A stretch of DNA of 64,000 nt, taken from assembly GCF_900109365.1 (NCBI RefSeq), contig NZ_FNZR01000012.1, positions 62,001-126,000 on the forward strand, given 5' to 3'. Below the pieces are notes generated by a model. It did no database searches. It saw nothing but the letters and a program-made list of their open reading frames with translations, and had not been told where the DNA came from. Positions 25,179 to 34,391 of this stretch are shown in pieces; the first letter of the stretch is position 1; each line of letters begins with the position of its first letter. The translations under genes and the position numbers were made by a program. The DNA comes from Parapedobacter koreensis. GTDB taxonomy: Bacteria; Bacteroidota; Bacteroidia; Sphingobacteriales; Sphingobacteriaceae.

Positions 25179-26111
25179 ATGAAACATACTATCACATTGG
25201 GTCTCTTCGTCGTCTTATTGATTACCTCCATCGGGGAATTTGCCAACGCACATCCCCTACCCAAGGAAAACACGGTACCGGTAAATCGGGCATTGACGCT
25301 AAAATTCAATCTCAAACCCGGCGAACAGTATTTTTTCTCGTCGGCAACCAAACAAAACATCACGCAGAATTTTATGGGCCAGCAGATGGCCACTACGCAA
25401 GATATCCTTTCAGAATATGTGTATGACATCCAGTCTGTCCAGAATGGCGTCACCGCCATTAATGTGACATTCAGCCGGATAAAAATGGACACCGATGTTG
25501 CAGGCATGCAAAGACTAACTTTTGACTCCGAAAACCCAGAAACATCAACCAGCGAACTCAGTGCGATTTCAAACCTCGTCGGCAAATCTTTTCTGATGCA
25601 TATCAATGAAGAAGGAAGCGTTGAAAAAGTGGAAGGGCTAGCCGATATCATCAATGCCGTGGGTGGGCAGCAAGCCGAGATGCTTAAGCAAAGCTTTGGA
25701 GATTCTTCAATGATCCTCAGCATGAACCAGATGACCAACATCTATCCTGCCAACCAAGTGGATATCGGCGAAAGTTGGATTAAAGCATTCACCGGCCCCA
25801 TTGCCGGCATGATGCAATCCGAAGCAACATCCAAGTTCGTCCTTTCAAAGACGGAAGGTGATCTGGCCATTTTGGAAGTAGATGGTCAGATGAATTTTTC
25901 AAAGCTGCAAAATGGGGGCAATCCCATGTTGCAGGGGGCCGAGTTCAACCTGAAAGGCACACAAAAGGGCACCTTGCGGGTAGATATCGAATCCGGGCTG
26001 CCGATACAGACCAGCCTGAAACAAGACATCAGCGGCGACATTGAAGTACAGGGCATGCAGATCCCCATGTCCATTGTTTCAGACATCACGATCACGGGCA
26101 AAAAACTGTAG
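25179..26111 (+). CDS. DUF6263-type secreted protein
   Basis: 310 residues with a clean signal peptide MKHTITLGLFVVLLITSIGE (cleavage after about residue 24, AxA). The mature part is a lipoprotein-like beta-rich domain typical of DUF6263 (FNLKPGEQYFFSSATKQNI, LVGKSFLMHINEEGSVEKVEG, NIYPANQVDIGESW). An ATG at 25158 would add seven basic residues. Such proteins are exported in Bacteroidota; role unknown. It is monocistronic and convergent with apt. Confidence 0.8.
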   Translation: MKHTITLGLFVVLLITSIGEFANAHPLPKENTVPVNRALTLKFNLKPGEQYFFSSATKQNITQNFMGQQMATTQDILSEYVYDIQSVQNGVTAINVTFSRIKMDTDVAGMQRLTFDSENPETSTSELSAISNLVGKSFLMHINEEGSVEKVEGLADIINAVGGQQAEMLKQSFGDSSMILSMNQMTNIYPANQVDIGESWIKAFTGPIAGMMQSEATSKFVLSKTEGDLAILEVDGQMNFSKLQNGGNPMLQGAEFNLKGTQKGTLRVDIESGLPIQTSLKQDISGDIEVQGMQIPMSIVSDITITGKKL

Positions 26112-26639
26112 CTAATACCCCACCAAAGAAACAATATTCGGGCTGTAATCAGTTAGCCGTTCGCTACCTTTAAGGAAATCCAGGCTGATAATAAAGGCGA
26201 AGCCAGCAATATTTCCACCAAGCTTCTGTATAAGCTGGCTGGTAGCGGTGACGGTGCCCCCCGTGGCCAGCAAATCATCGTGGACAAGTATCCGTGTACC
26301 CGCGATAAAAGCATCCTCATGGATTTCAATAGTTGCTTTCCCATATTCCAGGGCATATGACTGTGCTACGGTATGATAAGGCAACTTGCCTTGTTTGCGG
26401 ACGGGGACAAACGGCTTGCCCAGCCGCTGGGCCAGCATCAATCCGAACAGAAAACCCCGGCTTTCGATGCCCGCTATGACATCAATCGCATCTGCTTGCA
26501 ACCGCGCTTCAAATGCATCCAATATGGCCTCACATAGGCCAGGATCTTTGAGAATCGGTGTAATGTCTTTGAAGATAATGCCGGGTTCGGGAAAATCCGG
26601 CACATCGCGTATGACGGATTTCAATCGTTGATCAATCAT
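26112..26639 (-). CDS. apt: adenine phosphoribosyltransferase
   Basis: 175 residues, normal length. Salvages adenine to AMP using PRPP. Family motifs: FKDITPILKDP (about 23-33), GIESRGFLFG (about 58-67), PYHTVAQSYALEYGKATIEIHED and the PRPP loop ILVHDDLLATGGTVTA (about 116-131). Overlaps the upstream gene's last codons by 8 bp, so the two are co-translated. Confidence 0.96.
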   Translation of the reverse strand: MIDQRLKSVIRDVPDFPEPGIIFKDITPILKDPGLCEAILDAFEARLQADAIDVIAGIESRGFLFGLMLAQRLGKPFVPVRKQGKLPYHTVAQSYALEYGKATIEIHEDAFIAGTRILVHDDLLATGGTVTATSQLIQKLGGNIAGFAFIISLDFLKGSERLTDYSPNIVSLVGY

Positions 26640-27552
26640 TAGCTATGGTTAAATACGGTACAATTTTACGAAAAATCTCTTCATCCATAATGGCAATGCG
26701 CAATAAATCCGTCAGTGCGCGGTAGGGTCCATGCTGTTTGCGGTATTGGATAATGAGATTCGCCAACTTGGCACTTATAAAAGGATGGTTGTTCAACTGC
26801 GCATAATCCGCAAGGTTCAATGCAATTTTGGTTACCTTGGTGGTATCGACATAGACGTACGTTTTCAATCCATCATACCGAAGGGTATCAAACCCATACA
26901 CATCCAATAGTTGCTCAGCCTGGTGAAAGCCACCCAACCGATCCCTGAACCGTACGATGCGGGAAGCATACACCGGCCCGATTCCCGGCAACGCCTGTAG
27001 ATCCAGTGAATCTGCCGTATTCAAATCAAGGTATAACTTTTCCTCAACGACCATTTCCCGCGAGCGGTCGGCAGGTGGCCTCCCCCCGTCAGATGGTACT
27101 GTAGCAGAATCCGGTTCACCATAAATAGCCGCCGCTTTTATGCGGATATACGGTTCCAGACGGGCATAGTCCGATGCATTGATGGCGTAAATTTTCTTTA
27201 AATCTTCCCGCCTACGGAACCTGCCGCCTTTTGCTTCATAATTTTTTATCATCCGTACCTGCCTATCAGAAAGCCCCAGCCGCTTCCAATCCACCACCGC
27301 AAGGCCGTTGGGATCAAAGGGGAAGTATTCGGCTGCTGCTATCCGATCCGCCGCTGGGGCAGGCTCGCTTGCCGTAGCCAAAAACCGCTCAATATCATCG
27401 ATGTGAGCCGATAAGGCCGTATCCTCAGGCGTACTCCAGGCGCGATAAAGGTATGGAGCTATCCACGCTGCCAGCAGCAATACCCCAAGCACACATATCC
27501 CCGTGAGCTCGCTGCGACTGAAGGCAAAATACTTTTCAAACCATCTATACAT
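26632..27552 (-). CDS. ComEA-like helix-hairpin-helix protein
   Basis: 306 residues from the ATG at 27552. One transmembrane helix near the N-terminus (GVLLLAAWIAPYLYRAW) is followed by a variable linker and three or more helix-hairpin-helix motifs: LDLNTADSLDLQALPGIGPV (about 175-195) and ALNLADYAQLNNHPFISAK plus GPYRALTDLLRI. Such membrane-anchored HhH proteins bind DNA in a sequence-independent way; a role in competence or DNA handling is possible but not shown. The link to apt by overlap is common in Sphingobacteriales. Confidence 0.82.
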   Translation of the reverse strand: MYRWFEKYFAFSRSELTGICVLGVLLLAAWIAPYLYRAWSTPEDTALSAHIDDIERFLATASEPAPAADRIAAAEYFPFDPNGLAVVDWKRLGLSDRQVRMIKNYEAKGGRFRRREDLKKIYAINASDYARLEPYIRIKAAAIYGEPDSATVPSDGGRPPADRSREMVVEEKLYLDLNTADSLDLQALPGIGPVYASRIVRFRDRLGGFHQAEQLLDVYGFDTLRYDGLKTYVYVDTTKVTKIALNLADYAQLNNHPFISAKLANLIIQYRKQHGPYRALTDLLRIAIMDEEIFRKIVPYLTIAND

Positions 27553-27591
27553 TATAGAAGATTGAGGTTTCAGCACCTAAGATAGTAAAAA

Positions 27592-27630
27592 CAAAAAAAC
27601 CTGGCAAATTTGCGAATCTGCCAGGTTTTC
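27592..27630 (-). terminator. Terminator of the rpsU-xerC-hpf operon
   Basis: ACCTGGCA-GATTCGCAAATT-TGCCAGGT followed by TTTTTTTG on the minus strand, 18 nt beyond the hpf stop. Confidence 0.88.
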
Positions 27631-27647
27631 GATGGTTTGTCGTATGC

Positions 27648-27995
27648 TTATGCCACACGCACTTCGGTCAGCGAAAGCAATGCCTTATGGTTGCTCGCCT
27701 TGGTACGCGTCTTGGTCTTATGCTTGTTGATCTGCCTGCGCAACGATTCCACTGCTGAATCGGTGGCCTCTTCGAAGGATTTCGCCTGTGCTTTAGCAAA
27801 TAATTGATTGCCAGGGATATTCAGTTTAAACTCTGTGACTTTGTTCGCCTCGTCTTCCACGTTTTCCAATTTCAGGTAACACTCACCGTCAATAATCTGA
27901 TCAAAAAACTGATCCAACTTGTTCACTTTTTTTTGGATGAATTTGATTAATTTCCGGTCTGCATCAAATCGGATAGATTGCACGATAATATTCAT
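27648..27995 (-). CDS. hpf: Ribosome hibernation-promoting factor (HPF/RaiA family)
   Basis: 115 residues, the short form: MNIIVQSIRFDADRKLIKFI, then the S30AE domain with VTEFKLNIPGNQLFAKAQAKSFEEATDSAVE-type pattern (piece: KAQAKSFEEATDSA). It binds the ribosome in stationary phase and blocks translation. Last gene of rpsU-xerC-hpf; the 14-nt gap to xerC fits one transcript. Confidence 0.92.
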   Translation of the reverse strand: MNIIVQSIRFDADRKLIKFIQKKVNKLDQFFDQIIDGECYLKLENVEDEANKVTEFKLNIPGNQLFAKAQAKSFEEATDSAVESLRRQINKHKTKTRTKASNHKALLSLTEVRVA

Positions 27996-28009
27996 ATTTC
28001 CTCCTTTTT

Positions 28010-28891
28010 TTAAGCTTTTGGATGCGCTTGTTTATAAATCGATTTAAGTCGTTCTACTGAATTGTGTGTGTATACCTGAGTGGCAGCTAATCCGGCGTGC
28101 CCCAACAGTTCCTTAATTGCATTTAAATCCGCTCCGTTGTCAAGCAATGCCGTGGCAAATGTATGCCGCAATACATGCGGGCTTTTCTTTTGCTGCGAAG
28201 ATATGGCACTGAGGTAATGTGTTACGATGTCATAGATCAATTTGGGATAGGCGTGCTTCCCTTCTTTAGTAACGATCAGACGGGACGAATTGTTATCAAA
28301 ACGTTGCGTTTTTTTTACATCAATGTAATGTTGGAGTAACATAGCCAAAGTCTGGTTCAGCGGGACGAGCCTTTCCTTGTTCCGTTTACCAAAGATAAGG
28401 ACGTTTCGGTTGTAAAAGTCCAGGTGTTCGTCATGGATTTGCAACAACTCGGAAAGCCGGATGCCCGTACCGAACAGCAGTTCCATGACCACCTTATCGC
28501 GGAGGCCCTCAAACGTATCAGCAAATACCCCTTCGGTATCCAGCAACGTCGACAATTTTTCTTTATCAACCACTACCGGGAGCTTCTTAGCAGCCTTCAA
28601 TGCCTTGATGAGCGCAAAAGGGTTATGCACGGCCAGGCCTTCGCGCATCAGGAATCGGTAGTATGTACGAAGTGCGGAAAGGCTTCGATTGACACTTGTC
28701 GGATTTTGGCCATTTTCAAGCAGCATAGCCAGGTAGGCCCTTGCTTGCCGGTGGGTCAACGCCTTGGCGTCGATTTCCTGTTCGCCGAGGTATCCAATGT
28801 ATCGGTTTACCTCATGTTCATACGCTGTCAGCGTGTGTGCGGAATAGCGTTTTTCATACGTAAGGAAATTGACAAAACGGTCTATAAACAT
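28010..28891 (-). CDS. xerC: Tyrosine recombinase XerC
   Basis: 293 residues. N-terminal SAM-like core-binding domain (1-90; TYEKRYSAHTLTAYEHEVNR), C-terminal catalytic domain with the arginine in GTGIRLSELLQI, HVLRHTFATALLDNG (HxxR), GHAGLAATQVYTHN with the nucleophile tyrosine at about 272. XerC resolves chromosome dimers at dif together with XerD. Its place between rpsU and hpf is the usual Bacteroidota arrangement, so this is the housekeeping enzyme, not a mobile-element integrase. Confidence 0.94.
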   Translation of the reverse strand: MFIDRFVNFLTYEKRYSAHTLTAYEHEVNRYIGYLGEQEIDAKALTHRQARAYLAMLLENGQNPTSVNRSLSALRTYYRFLMREGLAVHNPFALIKALKAAKKLPVVVDKEKLSTLLDTEGVFADTFEGLRDKVVMELLFGTGIRLSELLQIHDEHLDFYNRNVLIFGKRNKERLVPLNQTLAMLLQHYIDVKKTQRFDNNSSRLIVTKEGKHAYPKLIYDIVTHYLSAISSQQKKSPHVLRHTFATALLDNGADLNAIKELLGHAGLAATQVYTHNSVERLKSIYKQAHPKA

Positions 28892-28982
28892 CGAAAACTA
28901 CCCTTATATTCTACATGCTGAATATACGGATAGTTTTCTGATGCTGCAAAATAAATTGCGTATCTATATCGGATAAAAATCC

Positions 28983-29174
28983 TTAGATGGTCTCTTGGTT
29001 AAGGCCCTGCTTATAAATAGCCTTTTTAATTTGCGTACGGCGGGTAACGGATTTTTTCTCATAAGCTTGGCGCGAACGCAGCTCCCGCAATACACCGGTC
29101 TTCTCGAATTTCTTCTTGAAACGCTTCAACGCCCGATCAAGTGATTCACCTTCTTTTACATTTACTATAATCAT
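28983..29174 (-). CDS. rpsU: 30S ribosomal protein S21
   Basis: 63 residues with the S21 signature [20 protein letters not shown] and a basic C-terminus. Promoter expected in 29175-29300. First gene of the operon with xerC and hpf. Confidence 0.95.
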   Translation of the reverse strand: MIIVNVKEGESLDRALKRFKKKFEKTGVLRELRSRQAYEKKSVTRRTQIKKAIYKQGLNQETI

Positions 29175-29329
29175 ATCCTGTTATACCTCCTTTCGTACGA
29201 AATTTTGTGGATTGCAAAGGTAATACAATTATTTGAATTATAAAATAACGAATTAAAACTCTTGCTCTTCCCGAATTTTCCATATCTTGGCAGTACGGCA
29301 ATACAACGATGATGGCAACGCTAAAAACC

Positions 29330-29959
29330 ATGAAAAAAACCACAATTGCTTTACTTTACCTCTTAGCCCTGAACGCCTGCGCGCAGCAACAGGAAAAATT
29401 CGACCCGGTGCGCTGGAAAGCCCCCTATGATTTATCGCTGGAAGGCTGGGGAATCGAACGGTTCGCCATGCCCATTGACTTTGCGCCCACGATTCCTTTC
29501 AAGGGGGTCGAGGACATCCGCTTCACGCCCGGCTGGGGGAATGAGCAAGATCCGGAATATTGGTCCTATGCCTTCCTGTGGTATGTGGAGGGTACCCACC
29601 GTATACAGGAGGAGGACATCCAGAAAAACCTTGCGGCGTACTTCGATGGGTTGGTTGGCCGCAATATCGAGAAGCGTAGTTTGCCGAAGGACTTGGTAAA
29701 AGAAACCGAAGCCCAGTTCAGGAAACTGCCAGCTGCGGAGAGCGGGGACCTGGAGACTTTTGTCGGAACCGTCAATATGGTGGATTACATGGGGAAGAAG
29801 CCGATGGTCCTCCAAGGGACAGTGCACATCCGGCAATGCCCCGACAGCGATCATACCATCTTATTTCATCAGTTTTCACCCCAAGAGCGAACAGCTCCCG
29901 TGTGGGCTAAGCTCAACGGCTTGTGGGAAGCTTTCAGCTGCGGCGCACCCACGCCTTGA
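29330..29959 (+). CDS. Hypothetical lipoprotein, 209 residues
   Basis: Starts at the ATG giving MKKTTIALLYLLALNAC, a lipoprotein signal with lipobox ALNAC (Cys at about residue 17). An upstream ATG at 29309 would add seven residues. Mature part is a single soluble domain (WKAPYDLSLEGWGIERFAMP, DIQKNLAAYFDGLVGRNIEK). No family recognised; similar small lipoproteins occur in Sphingobacteriaceae. It is convergent with tRNA-CAT; the hairpin at 29988 probably terminates both. Confidence 0.7.
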   Translation: MKKTTIALLYLLALNACAQQQEKFDPVRWKAPYDLSLEGWGIERFAMPIDFAPTIPFKGVEDIRFTPGWGNEQDPEYWSYAFLWYVEGTHRIQEEDIQKNLAAYFDGLVGRNIEKRSLPKDLVKETEAQFRKLPAAESGDLETFVGTVNMVDYMGKKPMVLQGTVHIRQCPDSDHTILFHQFSPQERTAPVWAKLNGLWEAFSCGAPTP

Positions 29960-29987
29960 CGATAGCAAGTTGAGGAAAGCGCATCGC

Positions 29988-30022
29988 AAAAAAAAAGCCC
30001 TTTTTTAATAAAAGGACTTAAA
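29988..30022. terminator. Bidirectional terminator
   Basis: AAGTCCTTTT-ATT-AAAAAAGGGCTT hairpin with long A/T runs on both sides, between the convergent lipoprotein gene and tRNA gene. Confidence 0.8.
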
Positions 30023-30030
30023 TTTGTCGG

Positions 30031-30104
30031 TGCGCCCACCTGGGCTCGAACCAGGGACCAAAAGATTATGAGTCTTCTACTCTAACCGACTGAGCTATAG
30101 GCGC
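30031..30104 (-). tRNA. tRNA with CAT anticodon (Met, or Ile2)
   Basis: 74-nt cloverleaf: acceptor GCGCCTA/TGGGCGC (two G-U pairs), D-arm GCTCAGTCGGTTAGAGT, anticodon loop CTCATAA, T-arm CCCTGGTTCGAGCCCAGG. The AGAAGACTCATAATCTTTTGG arm resembles the lysidine-modified isoleucine tRNA as well as elongator methionine tRNA; not resolved by eye. Not the initiator type. Confidence 0.93.
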
Positions 30105-30170
30105 AGTTGCAAATAATTGTTGTTTTGCGGGTGCAAATCTACATATTTGCATATACATCGCGAAATTTTT

Positions 30171-30800
30171 ATGCAAAATATTAAGAACATCATCCTCGAT
30201 TACGGCAATGTATTGTTTGATATTGACTTTTCAATATTGCGGCAAGCTTTTATCGATTTGGGCGTCAAGGACGTCGATCAGTTTTATGGCCATAGGGCGC
30301 AGCATGCGCTTTTCGACGCATTTGACAAGGGCATCATCACCGCCGCGCAGTTCCGAAACGAGATTCGTAAAGCCGTGGGCAATGATGATCTGGCAGACGA
30401 GGCCATCGATACCGCATGGAACAGTCTACTCATTGGTGTCAGGCCGGGCCACCATGAATTGCTGCTTCAACTAAAAGACCGCTACCGTATGTTTCTGCTG
30501 AGCAACAACAACGAGATCCATTACAATTGGATCATGGCCTACCTTGCCCGCGAATTTGGCCTCAACGGCAATTCGGGGTTTTTCGAAAAAGATTATTATT
30601 CGCACTTGATGGGAATGCGCAAGCCTGACAAAGCAATCTTTGAGTTCGTGTTGCACACCCATGACTTGGATCCCAGGCACACCCTTTTCATCGATGACAG
30701 CCCGCAGCACATCGATACGGCCAACGCACTTGGATTACACACCCACCTGCTTAAGCCCGGTGATACGCTGCCTGCATTTTTCAAACAATCATATCCATGA
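30171..30800 (+). CDS. HAD-superfamily hydrolase (subclass IA)
   Basis: 209 residues from the ATG at 30171; the frame is open upstream. Motif I ILDYGNVLFDID (the aspartates Asp-x-Gly type), motif II FLLSNNNEIHYNWI, motif III MRKPDKAIFEFVL, motif IV LFIDDSPQHIDTANALGL. A phosphatase or related enzyme; the substrate is unknown. Its last 20 bases overlap the end of the convergent lipid kinase gene. Confidence 0.92.
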   Translation: MQNIKNIILDYGNVLFDIDFSILRQAFIDLGVKDVDQFYGHRAQHALFDAFDKGIITAAQFRNEIRKAVGNDDLADEAIDTAWNSLLIGVRPGHHELLLQLKDRYRMFLLSNNNEIHYNWIMAYLAREFGLNGNSGFFEKDYYSHLMGMRKPDKAIFEFVLHTHDLDPRHTLFIDDSPQHIDTANALGLHTHLLKPGDTLPAFFKQSYP

Positions 30801-31725
30801 TTCCTACCCTTATCTCCACTTTGATGGGCCGTTGTTTTTTTACGTCGATTAATTCGTCATCCACATGAATCAGCCGGTTGTCACAGCGAATGATAATTTC
30901 TTTCGTTGCATCCACAAGCTGTAGCGGTACTTTCAAGCGTTTGCGGCTACCCGAGTCTTTCAGCCGGCGTAAATAATTGACAAATGCTTCCCGATCCGAT
31001 TCTCTCAGTAAGGCCACCTGGAATATCCCATCCGTCGGATCCGCTTGGGGTGCGAGCTTCAGGTTTGGCCCCACGGACTTAATGTTCAGTACTTCCACGA
31101 GCAGGTAATCGTCCTCGTATTCGACCCCATCGATGAGGATTTTTGCTCTTTTCGGCGTATAGTGTGCCGTTATTTCGATCAGCTTTCCAAGTGCCGTGTC
31201 CAGTTCCTCCTCCGCTGTCTCCTCTTCCGGACGATCGGCTTCCTTCATTTCCTTGATCAGTTTTGGAAGCAGGCCCATACCCATGCCTTCAAGGAAAAAT
31301 TTAGTATTCGGCACATTCCGTAGGGCACCGATATCAATTTTTTTCAAATTCCATCTGGTGATTGTCCGGCTCAGCCCGGCCAGTGCTGGCGGGGCACCCA
31401 ATGTTTTTGCAAAGTTATTGGCCGTACCAGCAGGCAGGAGCGCCACCGTCAGCCGTTTGTCCAGTATCCGGCGTGCCAGCAGTTTCTTCATCACCTGACG
31501 CACCGTTCCGTCGCCGCCTGCAACGATCACCAGCGTGGTCTTCGTCTTCATGCGCCCCCAGTCTTTTGTCTTGGTAGACGCATACTCGCAGGTAAATCCA
31601 CAGGACACTATCGTCTGCATTAGCTCTTCTTTCAAATGATCCCCATCCCCAGCCTTGGGGTTGTGCAATAAGTGGGCGTGCTTGCTCATTTCCATGTTCG
31701 ATAGTTCCTTCTCATTTTTGGACAA
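30781..31725 (-). CDS. Diacylglycerol/lipid kinase family protein (YegS/BmrU-like)
   Basis: 314 residues. ATP-binding motif VVAGGDGTVRQVMKKLL (about 68-84), LPAGTANNFAKTLGAP and a beta-sandwich C-terminal domain ending in RVGIMDMIV. Starts at 31695 or 31689 are also possible. Members phosphorylate lipids such as diacylglycerol or ceramide-like substrates; in Bacteroidota, sphingolipids are plausible but not shown. Convergent with and overlapping the HAD gene. Confidence 0.9.
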   Translation of the reverse strand: MSKNEKELSNMEMSKHAHLLHNPKAGDGDHLKEELMQTIVSCGFTCEYASTKTKDWGRMKTKTTLVIVAGGDGTVRQVMKKLLARRILDKRLTVALLPAGTANNFAKTLGAPPALAGLSRTITRWNLKKIDIGALRNVPNTKFFLEGMGMGLLPKLIKEMKEADRPEEETAEEELDTALGKLIEITAHYTPKRAKILIDGVEYEDDYLLVEVLNIKSVGPNLKLAPQADPTDGIFQVALLRESDREAFVNYLRRLKDSGSRKRLKVPLQLVDATKEIIIRCDNRLIHVDDELIDVKKQRPIKVEIRVGIMDMIV

Positions 31726-31785
31726 AACAAAAAATCAGGAAGACTTGTTTGTAACATAGCAACGTTCATTTAAGCACTTTTACTT

Positions 31786-32526
31786 ATGCGTATTTTAGTG
31801 ACCAATGATGATGGCATATACAGTCCGGGCATCAATGCTTTAGCAAATATCGCCGCAAAATTCGGTGAAGTGGTTGTGGTGGCGCCGGACGTCGAGCAAT
31901 CGTCCATGGGCCATGCGGTCACCCATTCGCGACCACTGTCTTACAAGAAATCGCCCATTGATTTTCCGGGTATAGAGGCTTACCGTGTCAATGGTACCCC
32001 CGCGGATTGCGTAGCATTGGGCACCCACCTGCGCAACAATATTCAAGTGGTCTTATCCGGCATCAACATGGGACCCAACCTCGGCAATTCCATGTGGCAT
32101 TCCGGCACATTAGCGGCCGCAAAGCAAGCCGTGCTACTCGGCAAAAAAGGCATTGCCTTAAGTACGCCAGTAGGCAATACCGAACCGGATTTTGGCCTGC
32201 TGGCTCCTTATGTCGAAAAAACCTTGGAACTATTGCTTCAAAATCCCACTGAAATCGCGCTCTATAATGTCAACTACCCCCCTGAGCCTATCGGCATCCG
32301 ATGGACGAGGCAATCGGTCAGGTTTTACGACGGCAAAATCGAACCCGGCAAGGATCCCATGGGGCGCAAACACTATTGGTTTACGGTAAGCCCATTGGAA
32401 CCCGCCGAACAAGATACCGATCGGTGGGCCGTGGAGAATGGTTTCGTATCGGTGACCCCGCTGCGGCTCGATCTCACCGACGAAAACCAGCTGAGCAAAC
32501 TTACCGCAACAAATGCATGGCAATGA
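31786..32526 (+). CDS. surE: 5'/3'-nucleotidase SurE
   Basis: 246 residues. Starts MRILVTNDDGIYSPGI, with the metal-binding NDDG; further SSMGHAVTHSRPL, GTPADCVALG and SGINMGPNLGNSMWHSGT. Dephosphorylates nucleoside monophosphates and survives stationary-phase stress. The 51-nt gap to the YqgE gene and same strand suggest an operon. Confidence 0.96.
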   Translation: MRILVTNDDGIYSPGINALANIAAKFGEVVVVAPDVEQSSMGHAVTHSRPLSYKKSPIDFPGIEAYRVNGTPADCVALGTHLRNNIQVVLSGINMGPNLGNSMWHSGTLAAAKQAVLLGKKGIALSTPVGNTEPDFGLLAPYVEKTLELLLQNPTEIALYNVNYPPEPIGIRWTRQSVRFYDGKIEPGKDPMGRKHYWFTVSPLEPAEQDTDRWAVENGFVSVTPLRLDLTDENQLSKLTATNAWQ

Positions 32527-32577
32527 ATCATTTAAACTTTTTCACTACATTTACAGTATTTATAAACGGGATTTGCC

Positions 32578-33144
32578 ATGTTCAACAAAAACATACCCCA
32601 GATAGCGAGTTTGCTTATATCAGAACCCTTCATGCTCGATCCCAATTTCCAGCGGGCGGTTGTCTTGCTTTGCGAGCATAACACGGAAGATGGAACTATC
32701 GGCTATGTACTCAACCAGCCTGCCAACGTCCAGTTAGGGGACGTAATGGATGGTTTTCCGGAAGGCGATTTTCCTTTATTTTTTGGAGGCCCCGTAGCCC
32801 AGGAGAGCATCCATTTCATCCATAAGTGCTACGACAAGCTGCACAGCGGGATAGGCTTGGGCAATGGCATCTATTGGGGCGGCAACTTTGAAAGCCTGCA
32901 AATCCTTATCCGCAACGGTGATATCCACCGGGATGAGGTTAAGTTTTTTATCGGCTATTCAGGGTGGAGCCCCGGCCAACTGGATGAAGAACTGAAAGAA
33001 AATGCATGGGTAATCAGCAATCACTATAATCCCGATATCACCTTAGGCAATGATGGCGAGAATCTTTGGAAGGAAGCCATCGTATCGCTTGGCCCCAAAT
33101 ATGCCCATGTGGCCAATTTTCCCCAAAACCCGATGTGGAATTGA
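32578..33144 (+). CDS. YqgE/AlgH family protein
   Basis: 188 residues, normal length. LLISEPFMLDPNFQRAVVLLCEHN and GFPEGDFPLFFGGPVAQESIHF are the family core; YSGWSPGQLDEELKENAWV is also typical. Function in most organisms is unclear. The stop at 33142 is immediately followed by an in-frame open stretch (see 33145). Confidence 0.93.
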   Translation: MFNKNIPQIASLLISEPFMLDPNFQRAVVLLCEHNTEDGTIGYVLNQPANVQLGDVMDGFPEGDFPLFFGGPVAQESIHFIHKCYDKLHSGIGLGNGIYWGGNFESLQILIRNGDIHRDEVKFFIGYSGWSPGQLDEELKENAWVISNHYNPDITLGNDGENLWKEAIVSLGPKYAHVANFPQNPMWN

Positions 33145-33456
33145 CCCGAAGGTGCACTGTGCATCCTGCTGGACCAGCCGGTTGAGTACGACCATGGCGG
33201 TATACTCTTCCAGCCGGCACGCACCCTCTGCCTAACGGATGTCATGAAACCAACAGAATGAACAGCACTACGTACGCAGTACGTATCGAAAATCCATGCC
33301 CTGCTGGGTATACCCCATTGTCTTGGCGTTGGGGATGCCGAAGTGACATTCACCTTTATCGACCTTCGGCACCCGGCGCCAAGTAATTACGCAATGCTGG
33401 ATTATATCAGCCAACTATTTTCGGAGACAAATTTAGGCCCTTACTCCGAAAAATAG
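33145..33456 (+). pseudogene. Interrupted open frame downstream of YqgE, possibly a decayed gene
   Basis: In the same frame as the YqgE stop, sequence reads ALCILLDQPVEYDHGG... for 38 codons to a TGA at 33259, then continues without another stop for 64 codons (ALLGIPHCLGVGDAEV, HPAPSNYAMLDYISQLF) to TAG at 33456. No start codon fits the first part, and no family is recognised. It is either a decayed gene with one internal stop or chance. The whole 33145-33503 gap has no other content seen. Confidence 0.3.
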
Positions 33457-33503
33457 TGTTTGAGGGATATTCAGCAATCATATGTGGCGAATGGAAAACG
33501 AAT

Positions 33504-34385
33504 TTAAGCCAGTTGGATGGCGTTTCCCATACGGGCTTTGAATGCGGCCGCATAAGACCGCGAAACCGGGATAGGAGGCAAGTCCGGATGTACACTGATT
33601 TGGAAGCCTGCCGCATTGCCGGTGACGTGAAGCACCTTGCGCAGGTCTACGATGAAAGCGCGGTGGCAGCGGAACACCGCCGATGCTGGATTGCATGCTT
33701 CAAGCTCCAGCAGGGTACACCTGATACTTCGGGACTTCACCACACCACCTTCCATCCCATAAACGTCTACGTAGTTATCCCGGGATTCGGCAAATAGAAA
33801 ATCTTCCACTATCCCCATATCCTTTGGCAAGCTGAAAACAGATGGCTCATCCTTTTCAATCTCTTTCGGCAAACGTCTGTTCAAAACCATCGCTTCGGCC
33901 AAATGCAGACGCATCCCATAGATTCGCTTCAGCAATGTTGCCAAAAGGTAAGGTATTGTACCCGTAGTAAACACTACCCACCACGTAAAGAAAAAACTAC
34001 GCCGGGGAGCGTCTCCATAATATTGTTCAAAATATAGCCTCACCAGCCATACGGCCAGTGCCACTACCGTAAATTGATGGATGCCCAGCAACATTTCTTT
34101 TCCCAACGTCCAATTGCGTTCGGCAAAAAACGTTGGAAACAAGTAACGCCACACATAAAACAACAGCATCGCTGCAAACGTCGCCACCGAAGAGATTGCC
34201 GCAGCAAATAATAGCCTATCTTCGCTCATTCGCCACCAATCGAAGGGCCTAAACATATACAAGATAAAGAAAATGACCAAGCTAATGATGGTTATCGTCC
34301 GCAAGTAGCTCCACGGATCGATATACGCGGGATAGGGCGTCCGGATAAAGTCCATTATTTTTTTCATAGCGTATTTGATTTTCAC
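33504..34385 (-). CDS. Membrane-bound LytTR transcriptional regulator
   Basis: 293 residues; an ATG at 34367 would also serve. Four transmembrane helices in the first 160 residues (for example TIISLVIFFILYMF, AAAISSVATFAAMLLFYVW), then a soluble LytTR DNA-binding domain (about 190-293) with DFLFAESRDNYVDVYG, VFRCHRAFIVDLRKV and IPVSRSYAAAFKARM. There is no receiver domain, so signal input would be through the membrane part. It is a paralogue of the gene upstream (34392-35252), six nt away, forming a pair. Confidence 0.9.
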   Translation of the reverse strand: MKIKYAMKKIMDFIRTPYPAYIDPWSYLRTITIISLVIFFILYMFRPFDWWRMSEDRLLFAAAISSVATFAAMLLFYVWRYLFPTFFAERNWTLGKEMLLGIHQFTVVALAVWLVRLYFEQYYGDAPRRSFFFTWWVVFTTGTIPYLLATLLKRIYGMRLHLAEAMVLNRRLPKEIEKDEPSVFSLPKDMGIVEDFLFAESRDNYVDVYGMEGGVVKSRSIRCTLLELEACNPASAVFRCHRAFIVDLRKVLHVTGNAAGFQISVHPDLPPIPVSRSYAAAFKARMGNAIQLA

Positions 34386-34391
34386 AAGTGC

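Noticed and set aside
28010-28891. Mobile-element integrase
   Set aside because: It lies in the conserved rpsU-xerC-hpf operon and is the chromosomal XerC.
33024-33353. 109-residue minus-strand ORF overlapping YqgE
   Set aside because: Antisense shadow of the YqgE coding region with no family features.
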